This document shows positions 1-4,952 of a stretch of DNA of 5,252 nt, piece after piece. The position numbers and the translations under genes were made by a program. The number at the start of each line of letters is the position of its first letter. Position 1 is the first letter of the stretch. Below the pieces are notes generated by a model. The model saw only the letters and a program-made list of their open reading frames with translations, was not told where the DNA came from and did not search any database. Location: the NCBI GenBank assembly GCA_945888565.1, contig CAMDAL010000291.1:1-5252 (forward strand), given 5' to 3'. The DNA comes from Devosia equisanguinis (GTDB lineage Bacteria; Pseudomonadota; Alphaproteobacteria; Rhizobiales; Devosiaceae).

Positions 1-80
1 CGTTGAACCTTGCCGCTTTCGCCGGAGCCGCCTTTGGCGTCGTATGCGTAATCCGCCTCGCGCTGGGAGGCGCTGCGTAA
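1..80 (+). CDS. sdhD: Succinate dehydrogenase membrane anchor subunit SdhD, C-terminal end (partial)
   Basis: Only the last 25 complete codons are present, read from position 3 to a TAA stop at 78-80; the gene begins before the window. The visible residues are a hydrophobic stretch (LNLAAFAGAAFGVVCVIRLA) followed by LGGAA, which fits the end of the third transmembrane helix and the short tail of alphaproteobacterial SdhD. SdhD and SdhC anchor complex II in the cytoplasmic membrane and help form the haem b and ubiquinone sites; none of those ligands falls in this fragment. The stop codon shares its last A with the sdhA start (TAATG), so sdhA translation is probably coupled to it. Identity rests on the tail sequence and on its position directly before sdhA; a database comparison was not possible. 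Confidence 0.82.
   Translation, partial: LNLAAFAGAAFGVVCVIRLALGGAA
65..70 (+). promoter_or_regulatory. Ribosome binding site of sdhA
   Basis: GGGAGG lies inside the end of sdhD, 9 nt before the ATG at 80. It decides the sdhA start. The in-frame ATG at 44 would add 12 residues that are really sdhD sequence read in another frame, and it has no Shine-Dalgarno sequence at a usable distance. Confidence 0.8.
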
Positions 81-1897
81 TGTCTGCTCCTGCTTACAAG
101 ATCATCGATCACACCTATGACACTGTTGTTGTCGGGGCCGGCGGCTCGGGCCTGCGCGCCACCATGGGCAGCGCCGAGGCCGGGCTGACAACCGCCTGCA
201 TAACCAAGGTGTTTCCCACCCGTTCCCACACGGTGGCAGCGCAGGGCGGCATCGCCGCCTCGCTGTCCAACATGGGTCCGGACTCGTGGCAGTGGCACAT
301 GTACGACACCGTCAAGGGGTCGGACTGGCTGGGCGACAACGACGCCATGGAATATCTGGCCCGCGAGGCACCGGCGGCGATCTACGAGCTCGAGCACTAC
401 GGTGTGCCGTTCTCGCGCACCGAGGATGGCCGCATCTACCAGCGCCCGTTCGGCGGCCACATGACCGAATATGGCGACGGCCCGCCGGTGCAGCGCACCT
501 GCGCCGCCGCCGACCGCACCGGCCACGCCATCCTCCACACGCTCTACGGCCAGTCGGTTCGGAACAACGCGCAGTTCTTCATCGAGTATTTTGCGCTCGA
601 CCTGATCATGGGCGCCGACGGCTCCTGCCAGGGCGTGATGGCGTGGAAGCTCGACGACGGCACCCTGCATCGGTTCCGCGCCAAGCTGGTGGTGCTGGCG
701 ACGGGCGGCTATGGCCGCGCCTATTTCTCGGCCACCTCGGCCCATACCTGCACCGGCGACGGCAACGGCATGGTGGCGCGGGCCGGGCTGCCGCTGCAGG
801 ACATGGAATTCGTGCAGTTCCACCCCACCGGCATCTACGGCGCCGGCTGCCTCATCACCGAGGGCGCGCGAGGCGAGGGCGGCTACCTCGTCAATTCCGA
901 GGGCGAGCGCTTCATGGAGCGCTATGCGCCCAACGCCAAGGACCTCGCCAGCCGCGACGTGGTTTCGCGCTGCATGACCATCGAGATCCGCGAAGGCCGC
1001 GGCGTCGGCAAGAACAAGGACCACATCTTCCTGCACCTCGATCACCTCGATCCCAAGGTGCTGCACGAGCGCCTGCCGGGGATCTCGGAATCGGCAAAGA
1101 TCTTTGCCGGCGTCGATCTCACGCGCGAGCCGATCCCGGTGCTGCCGACCGTGCACTACAACATGGGCGGCATCCCCGCGAACTATCACGGCGAGGTGCT
1201 CAACCCGACCGCCGACAACCCCGATCGCATCGTGCCCGGCCTGATGGCCGCGGGCGAGGCGGCCTGCGCCTCGGTGCACGGCGCCAACCGGCTCGGCTCC
1301 AACTCGCTCACCGACCTCGTGGTGTTCGGCCGCGCCGCCGCGCTCCGTGCCGCCAAGGTGGTCGACAAGGGCTCGAAGGTGCCGGGCATCGTGGCGTCGG
1401 AAGACGAGCGCATCCTCGGCCGCTTCGATCGCCTGCGCCACGCCAATGGCGGCTCGCCCACCGCCGTGGTGCGCGAGAAGATGCAGCGCATCATGCAGGA
1501 AGACGCGGCGGTGTTCCGAACCTCCGAGACCCTAAAATCCGGCGTCGAGCGCATGGGTGCGTTGTGGGGCGAACTCGGCGACATCAAGGTCACCGACCGC
1601 TCGATGATCTGGAACTCCGATCTGGTCGAGACGCTGGAACTCGAGAACCTGATGGCCTGCGCCTCCACCACAGTGGTCTCCGCTGAAGCCCGCCACGAAA
1701 GCCGCGGCGCCCACGCCCACGAGGACTTCCCGAACCGCGACGACATCGAGTGGCGCAAGCACACGCTGAGCTGGATCGACACCGATACGGGTGCCGTGTC
1801 GCTAGGCTACCGGCCAGTGCATGTCGACCCGCTGACGCCGGAAAGCGAAGGCGGCATTTCGCTGAAGAAGATCGCGCCCAAGGCTCGGGTGTACTGA
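80..1897 (+). CDS. sdhA: Succinate dehydrogenase flavoprotein subunit SdhA
   Basis: This is the catalytic subunit of complex II (605 aa, normal family length). It oxidises succinate to fumarate on covalently bound FAD at the cytoplasmic face of the membrane and passes electrons to SdhB. The N-terminal FAD motif GAGGSGLR is at residues 19-26. His50 in TRSHTVAAQGGI is the expected site of the 8-alpha-histidyl-FAD bond (E. coli His45). Active-site residues align with E. coli at a constant offset of 5-6: His248 in QFHPTG, Arg292 in SRDVVSR, His359 in TVHYNMGG and Arg404 in GANRLGSNSL. The C-terminal helical domain follows, ending KKIAPKARVY. The ATG at 80 is chosen because it has a good ribosome binding site, overlaps the sdhD stop and gives the usual N-terminus. 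No frameshift or missing key residue is seen. Confidence 0.98.
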   Translation: MSAPAYKIIDHTYDTVVVGAGGSGLRATMGSAEAGLTTACITKVFPTRSHTVAAQGGIAASLSNMGPDSWQWHMYDTVKGSDWLGDNDAMEYLAREAPAAIYELEHYGVPFSRTEDGRIYQRPFGGHMTEYGDGPPVQRTCAAADRTGHAILHTLYGQSVRNNAQFFIEYFALDLIMGADGSCQGVMAWKLDDGTLHRFRAKLVVLATGGYGRAYFSATSAHTCTGDGNGMVARAGLPLQDMEFVQFHPTGIYGAGCLITEGARGEGGYLVNSEGERFMERYAPNAKDLASRDVVSRCMTIEIREGRGVGKNKDHIFLHLDHLDPKVLHERLPGISESAKIFAGVDLTREPIPVLPTVHYNMGGIPANYHGEVLNPTADNPDRIVPGLMAAGEAACASVHGANRLGSNSLTDLVVFGRAAALRAAKVVDKGSKVPGIVASEDERILGRFDRLRHANGGSPTAVVREKMQRIMQEDAAVFRTSETLKSGVERMGALWGELGDIKVTDRSMIWNSDLVETLELENLMACASTTVVSAEARHESRGAHAHEDFPNRDDIEWRKHTLSWIDTDTGAVSLGYRPVHVDPLTPESEGGISLKKIAPKARVY

Positions 1898-2349
1898 TGA
1901 CCGCCGCCGCCGGCTATTCTGGCACGCCGTTGGCGCAGAAGCTCGGGCTGAAGGATGGGCAGCGGGTGTTGTTTGTCGGCCTGCCGCGTGGGGAGTTGTT
2001 CCTGTCGTTGTTCACTGCTGCCAAGTTTGCCGAGGCGGCTGAGATTGCCTGGGACCGGCTGGAAAGAGAGCCGTTCACATATGACGTGATCCACGGTTTC
2101 GTCGATTCACGAGCCGCTCTGGAGACCAACGCCCAGCACCTGATGGCCAAGATCGAACGTAACGGCATGATCTGGATTTCGTGGCCGAAGAAGGCATCGA
2201 AGGTGCCGACCGACGTTACCGAAGATGTGATACGCGATGTCGTGCTGCCGCTCGGGTTGGTCGATATCAAGGTGGTGGCAGTGAACGACGTTTGGTCGGG
2301 GCTGAAGCTGATGATCCGCAAGGAACTGCGGCAGGGGATTTTGCGATGA
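1897..2349 (+). CDS. DUF3052 family protein of unknown function
   Basis: This is a 150-residue soluble protein with no signal peptide or membrane segment. It carries the hallmarks I associate with DUF3052: YSGTPLAQKLGLK near the N-terminus (residues 7-19), WISWPKKAS followed by TDVTEDVIR (about 93-113), and LVDIKVVAVNDVWSGLKL (121-138). These suggest an alternating alpha/beta fold, but I see no catalytic motif and the biochemical role is unknown. The start codon overlaps the sdhA stop by one base (TGATG), with only a weak AAGG 13 nt upstream, so translation probably depends on coupling to sdhA. Base use differs from sdhA: TTG leucine codons are common here and rare in sdhA, and there are several A- or T-ending codons. 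A longer reading of this frame from 1750 inside sdhA is not credible. Co-expression with complex II is likely; involvement in its assembly is speculation. Confidence 0.85.
   Translation: MTAAAGYSGTPLAQKLGLKDGQRVLFVGLPRGELFLSLFTAAKFAEAAEIAWDRLEREPFTYDVIHGFVDSRAALETNAQHLMAKIERNGMIWISWPKKASKVPTDVTEDVIRDVVLPLGLVDIKVVAVNDVWSGLKLMIRKELRQGILR
2333..2338 (+). promoter_or_regulatory. Ribosome binding site of the four-cysteine secreted protein
   Basis: AGGGGA sits 7 nt before the ATG at 2346, inside the end of the DUF3052 gene. It supports the start at 2346, which restores an N-terminal signal peptide, over any longer reading of the frame. Confidence 0.6.
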
Positions 2350-2645
2350 AGACGGGATTGGTGGCGGTTGTGGCGCTGGTGCTGCTGGGCGGTTCGGCGC
2401 TGGCGGCAGGCGGGGCGACGCCGACGGCGGAGCAGAAGGCCGAGTTCTACAAGACCTGCTACGGCATCTCGCAGGACGAGCCGCTCTGCACCTGCAAGGC
2501 CGACGCGGCGATGGAGCTGATCGACGAAGATTTCATGGGCATGGTCATCGCCTCGATGAAGGGCAAGTCGCCCCCGGCCGACAGCTACAAGGCCTATAAC
2601 GAGTACGTTGCCCGCTCCAACCAGGTCTGCAAGCCGAACTACTGA
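2346..2645 (+). CDS. Small secreted four-cysteine protein, function unknown
   Basis: This is a 99-residue protein. Residues 1-21 form a classical Sec signal peptide: Lys2, a hydrophobic core rich in V, A and L, then GSALA-A with likely cleavage after Ala20 or Ala21. The mature part of about 78 residues is charged and probably helical. It has four cysteines, Cys38, Cys48, Cys50 and Cys95, in the layout C-x9-CxC-x44-C; two disulfides in the periplasm would fit. The last cysteine is five residues from the end (CKPNY). The start overlaps the DUF3052 stop by four bases (ATGA), and the next gene, 8 nt downstream, encodes a lipoprotein with the same cysteine pattern. I recognise the general CxC style of many small exported proteins but no named family, and I assign no function. 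It is a real gene by its signal peptide, ribosome binding site, codon phase and operon packing. Confidence 0.85.
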   Translation: MKTGLVAVVALVLLGGSALAAGGATPTAEQKAEFYKTCYGISQDEPLCTCKADAAMELIDEDFMGMVIASMKGKSPPADSYKAYNEYVARSNQVCKPNY

Positions 2646-2653
2646 GGCCGATC

Positions 2654-2980
2654 ATGCTGAAGCCCGCGCTCACATTGACTTCCATTGCCGCCACGCTGTT
2701 CGTCTCCGGCTGCTCGCTCGGCGGGCTCGGGGGCGAAGCCAAGGCGGTGGCCGATGCCTGCGCCAGGGTGCCGGGGACCAGCGTTTCGGCATGCGACTGC
2801 TACGCGAAAGAACTGCAGGGCAAGCTGAATGCCCAGCAGATGACGGCAGCCGCCGCGGCGCAGACCAATCCGGGCAAGCTGCTCGACCCGGCGATCATCG
2901 GCAACCTTTCAGCCAATGACGTGATGGCAGTGACCGGCGCGATGGGCGCTGCCCTCAAGACGTGCAAGATTACAGGATAG
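2654..2980 (+). CDS. Small lipoprotein with the same four-cysteine pattern, function unknown
   Basis: This 108-residue protein has a lipoprotein signal peptide (residues 1-19) and the lipobox V-S-G-C with Cys20 as the lipidation site, so it should be anchored to a membrane facing the periplasm. Beyond the lipobox there are exactly four cysteines, Cys36, Cys47, Cys49 and Cys104, arranged C-x10-CxC-x54-C. This closely matches the preceding gene. Both proteins also end with C-K plus three residues (CKITG here). The middle is alanine-, glutamine- and asparagine-rich and probably helical. TGAGG at 2643-2647, overlapping the previous stop, places a GAGG ribosome binding site 6 nt before the ATG. 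The gene ends 4 nt before sdhB. I know no named family. Shared cysteine spacing suggests a diverged tandem duplicate of its neighbour, one copy soluble and one lipid-anchored. A +1-frame overlapping reading frame at 2608-2919 is a shadow. Confidence 0.85.
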   Translation: MLKPALTLTSIAATLFVSGCSLGGLGGEAKAVADACARVPGTSVSACDCYAKELQGKLNAQQMTAAAAAQTNPGKLLDPAIIGNLSANDVMAVTGAMGAALKTCKITG

Positions 2981-2984
2981 AGCC

Positions 2985-3767
2985 ATGGCCGAGCTGACGC
3001 TTCCCAAGAACTCGAAGATCATGCCGGGCAAGACCTGGCCGAAGCCGGCTGGAGCCTCCAGGCTCAAGGAATACCGCGTCTACCGTTACGACCCGGACAG
3101 CGGCGAGAATCCGCGCCTCGATACCTATTTCATCGATCGCGACGATTGCGGCCCGATGGTGCTCGATGGGCTGCTGTGGATCAAGAACAAGGTCGATCCG
3201 ACGCTGACGCTTCGCCGCTCCTGCCGTGAAGGCATCTGCGGCTCCTGCTCGATGAACATTGCGGGCGCCAATACGCTGGCCTGCACCAAGGGCATGGACG
3301 AGATCGACGGCCACGTCTCGGTCTATCCGCTGCCGCACATGCCGGTGATCAAGGACCTGGTGCCGGACCTCTCGACCTTCTACGAGCAGCACCGCTCGAT
3401 CGAGCCGTGGCTCAAGACCACCACGCCGACGCCGCAGAAGGAGTGGCTGCAGTCCAAGCCGGAGCGCGAAAAGCTCGACGGGCTCTACGAGTGCATCCTC
3501 TGCGCCTGCTGCTCCACCTCGTGCCCGTCCTACTGGTGGAATGGTGAGAAGTATCTCGGCCCCGCCGTGCTGCTGCAGGCCTATCGCTGGCTGATCGACA
3601 GCCGCGACGAAGCGACGAGCGAGCGGCTCGACAACCTTGAGGATCCGTTCAAGCTCTACCGCTGCCACACCATCATGAACTGCACCAAGGTGTGCCCGAA
3701 GGGGCTGAACCCGGCCAAGGCGATCGCCGAGATCAAGAAGATGATGGTGACGCGGGAGCTGGCATAG
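2985..3767 (+). CDS. sdhB: Succinate dehydrogenase iron-sulfur subunit SdhB
   Basis: This is the electron-transfer subunit of complex II (260 aa, usual alphaproteobacterial length). It links FAD in SdhA to ubiquinone at the membrane anchor. The N-terminal ferredoxin-like domain binds [2Fe-2S] through Cys80, Cys85, Cys88 (SCREGICGSC) and Cys100. The C-terminal domain holds CILCACCSTSCP. By alignment with E. coli, Cys170, Cys173, Cys176 and Cys237 bind [4Fe-4S], and Cys180, Cys227 and Cys233 bind [3Fe-4S]. Quinone-site residues are also present: Pro181, Trp184, Trp185, His228 and Ile230. An AGGA lies 7 nt upstream of the ATG, and the preceding lipoprotein gene ends 4 nt before it. All cluster ligands are intact, so the protein should be functional. 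The only odd point is the three-gene insertion separating it from sdhA. Confidence 0.98.
   Translation: MAELTLPKNSKIMPGKTWPKPAGASRLKEYRVYRYDPDSGENPRLDTYFIDRDDCGPMVLDGLLWIKNKVDPTLTLRRSCREGICGSCSMNIAGANTLACTKGMDEIDGHVSVYPLPHMPVIKDLVPDLSTFYEQHRSIEPWLKTTTPTPQKEWLQSKPEREKLDGLYECILCACCSTSCPSYWWNGEKYLGPAVLLQAYRWLIDSRDEATSERLDNLEDPFKLYRCHTIMNCTKVCPKGLNPAKAIAEIKKMMVTRELA
3754..3758 (+). promoter_or_regulatory. Ribosome binding site supporting a GTG start
   Basis: GGGAG near the end of sdhB lies 11 nt before the GTG at 3770. With the sdhB stop at 3765-3767, it supports GTG as the start of the next gene rather than the in-frame ATG at 3692 inside sdhB. Confidence 0.55.
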
Positions 3768-3769
3768 CC

Positions 3770-3994
3770 GTGTTCGAAACCGTCGCCACCGTCGAGGACC
3801 CCTCGATCGCCCGTGTGCTCATCGCCGCGCTGTCAGCGCACGGCTTTCACCCGCGCGAGGGCGCCCAGCACGGGCTGCCGGGCCTCTCGGGCGTCTATGG
3901 GCCGAAGGGAATCCCGATCGAGCTGCCGGAGGAAGAGGCGGCGGATGGCCGGCTTCTGGCCGAGGTGCTGGTGAAGGATATGCTGGCGCGATAG
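3770..3994 (+). CDS. DUF2007-like small protein (putative signal-transducing protein domain)
   Basis: This is a 74-residue cytoplasmic protein with no signal peptide. It begins with GTG two bases after the sdhB stop. The order of elements fits DUF2007: a first strand (FETVATVED), a helix (PSIARVLIAALSAHG), a central glycine-rich segment with GLPGLSGVYGPKGIPIEL, and a closing helix (ADGRLLAEVLVKDML) of the kind that follows the phrase 'strand plus residues marking a transfer from one state to the next' in annotations of this family. The domain is small, ferredoxin-like in topology and has no established enzymatic role; the 'signal transducing' label in databases is provisional. The longer in-frame reading from 3692 would add 26 residues encoded inside sdhB and is unlikely. 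Tight spacing makes it the last gene of the sdh operon, since the 278 bases after it are non-coding and contain a strong hairpin. Family assignment is from memory of its layout. Confidence 0.65.
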   Translation: MFETVATVEDPSIARVLIAALSAHGFHPREGAQHGLPGLSGVYGPKGIPIELPEEEAADGRLLAEVLVKDMLAR

Positions 3995-4045
3995 GCGCGA
4001 GCGGGGTGCAGGTGCCGCTTGCCATTCGAGCGTAGCTCTCATGGC

Positions 4046-4099
4046 CTCCTCACCAAAATCGCTCCACAGGAGCGATTTTGCCTGCGGCACGGTGAGGAG
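4046..4099. terminator. Composite hairpin, probable terminator of the sdh operon
   Basis: The core is a perfect 12-bp inverted repeat, CAAAATCGCTCC at 4054-4065 and GGAGCGATTTTG at 4069-4080, with a 3-nt loop (ACA). An outer arm, CTCCTCAC at 4046-4053, pairs with GTGAGGAG at 4092-4099, leaving an 11-nt one-sided bulge at 4081-4091. The AAAA and TTTT runs lie inside the core stem, so the element could act as an intrinsic terminator in either direction, although no T-tract longer than four follows it. It starts 51 nt after the stop of the last sdh-operon gene. It could instead be an mRNA-stabilising hairpin or a dispersed palindromic repeat. Confidence 0.6.
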
Positions 4100-4136
4100 T
4101 GTCCCAGAATGAATCACTCCCCAAATCCGCCACTGC

Positions 4137-4161
4137 CGCCCAATGATGGCCACATTGGGCG
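4137..4161. repeat. Inverted repeat, 9-bp arms
   Basis: CGCCCAATG (4137-4145) and CATTGGGCG (4153-4161) are perfect reverse complements around a 7-nt centre. That centre contains the self-complementary TGGCCA. The repeat lies upstream of the predicted promoter for the lipoprotein gene, so it may be a binding site for a dimeric regulator. It could also form a hairpin if transcribed. No regulator is identified. Confidence 0.5.
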
Positions 4162-4185
4162 ATCAGACGGGAAAACGGTGATCGC
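4159..4185. repeat. Inverted repeat, 7-bp arms, overlapping the preceding one
   Basis: GCGATCA (4159-4165) and TGATCGC (4179-4185) are perfect reverse complements separated by 13 nt. The left arm shares three bases with the right arm of the 4137-4161 repeat, so the two structures cannot both form fully. The right arm ends 2 nt before the predicted -35 element, a position suited to an activator or repressor site. Confidence 0.4.
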
Positions 4186-4187
4186 GG

Positions 4188-4216
4188 TTGTGCGCGGAGG
4201 GGGTGTTCGCTATATC
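4188..4216 (+). promoter_or_regulatory. Predicted sigma-70-type promoter of the Inh lipoprotein gene
   Basis: TTGTGC at 4188-4193 and TATATC at 4211-4216 are separated by 17 nt, the preferred spacing. Matches to TTGACA and TATAAT are partial but include the most conserved TTG and TAT bases. Transcription would start near 4223 and give a leader of about 50 nt. The position after the sdh terminator and before the only credible coding start supports it. Confidence 0.5.
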
Positions 4217-4272
4217 CCGCCGCAATCCTTTCTTAACTTCTCTGGCTGGGCCGGTACGGAGCTTTTCTGACA

Positions 4273-4950
4273 ATGATGATGTCGCGACGCGCAGGCGTAT
4301 CAGTTGCACTGCTCACCGGGCTCGCACTCACCCTCACGGGGTGCGCCTCGAGCGGAGTGTCGACGAGCAGCACCGCCTATGCCGAGAACATCACGCCGAT
4401 CCAGAACACACCGGTCGCAAGTTCTAACCTGCCGGCTATCGGGGCCAACGGCCAGCCGATGGCGCCGACCGACCTGAACGCCCCGGCGGCGCTCAATCCC
4501 TCGCTGCAGGCATCGGCCACTCCGGGTCTGCAGACGCCGCAGCCGGGCGTCACCGACCAGTTCGGTAACCCGCTGGTTGTCGCCAGCGTCGCTCCGGTCG
4601 ATGGCACGTTCGTCTCGACTGACGCGTTCGGCACCGTGCCGCAGACGCAGGGCCGCGACCTGACGGGTGGGCTGAGCTACGAGAAGCTGCTCGGCGGCTG
4701 GACTGTCGTTGCCGGCGCCAGCCAGTGCAAGCTGAACCTCACCTACACCGCCAAGACCGGCACCAGCCGCTACCGGGCCTCGACGCCGGGCTGCGCGCTG
4801 GGCGGTCTCAGCGTCGTCGCCAGCTGGGCGCTGGCCGGCAGCCAGGTGCAGCTCTACGACGAGAATGGCGACATCGTCGCCAACCTGCTGCTCTCGGGCA
4901 ACCGCTTCATCGGAACACTTGCCGGCGGCACCGGCATCTCGATGGTCTGA
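4273..4950 (+). CDS. Outer-membrane lipoprotein of the Omp19 / AprI-Inh protease inhibitor family
   Basis: This is a 225-residue lipoprotein. Residues 1-23 are a signal peptide ending in lipobox L-T-G-C, with Cys24 as the lipidated residue. Residues 25 to about 135 form a low-complexity linker rich in Ala, Pro, Thr, Ser and Gln. The C-terminal domain (about 137-225) matches the Inh fold: LLGGWTV, Cys152 and Cys174 as the expected single disulfide pair, SWAL at 184-187, QLYDENGDIVANLL and SGNRFIGTLAGG. It resembles Brucella Omp19 (QSCK, SWAV, LYDANG, RFDG), which is reported to inhibit proteases. Inhibition of a specific protease by this protein is inference. Three ATG codons in a row (4273-4281) begin the gene; the first is taken because CGGAG at 4257-4261 is 11 nt upstream, already a long spacing. 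No terminator follows before the next gene. Confidence 0.9.
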   Translation: MMMSRRAGVSVALLTGLALTLTGCASSGVSTSSTAYAENITPIQNTPVASSNLPAIGANGQPMAPTDLNAPAALNPSLQASATPGLQTPQPGVTDQFGNPLVVASVAPVDGTFVSTDAFGTVPQTQGRDLTGGLSYEKLLGGWTVVAGASQCKLNLTYTAKTGTSRYRASTPGCALGGLSVVASWALAGSQVQLYDENGDIVANLLLSGNRFIGTLAGGTGISMV

Positions 4951-4952
4951 AG

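Noticed and set aside
44..79. Upstream ATG extension of sdhA by 12 residues
   Set aside because: It overlaps the sdhD tail, lacks a ribosome binding site, and gives an atypical Arg-rich N-terminus. The ATG at 80 has GGGAGG at proper spacing.
286..1686. Long 466-codon plus-strand open frame inside sdhA
   Set aside because: The translation is Arg/Ala/Gly/Pro-rich with no domain character, as expected for a shifted frame of a GC-rich gene. SdhA in the other frame is certain.
1186..1782. 198-codon minus-strand open frame opposite sdhA
   Set aside because: It is Ser/Arg/Ala-rich shadow coding antisense to conserved SdhA residues, with no independent evidence.
2970..3668. 232-codon minus-strand open frame opposite sdhB
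   Set aside because: It is a mirror of sdhB codon structure with no ribosome binding site or recognisable motif. Third-position GC bias follows the sdhB frame.
4001..4038. Small hairpins just after the sdh operon (GCGG/CCGC and GAGC-GTA-GCTC)
   Set aside because: Four-base stems are expected by chance in GC-rich DNA and are far weaker than the 4054-4080 hairpin.
4019..4270. 83-codon plus-strand frame across the intergenic region
   Set aside because: It would need a TTG start, has no ribosome binding site, runs through the hairpin, both dyads and the promoter, and its translation shows no protein-like pattern.
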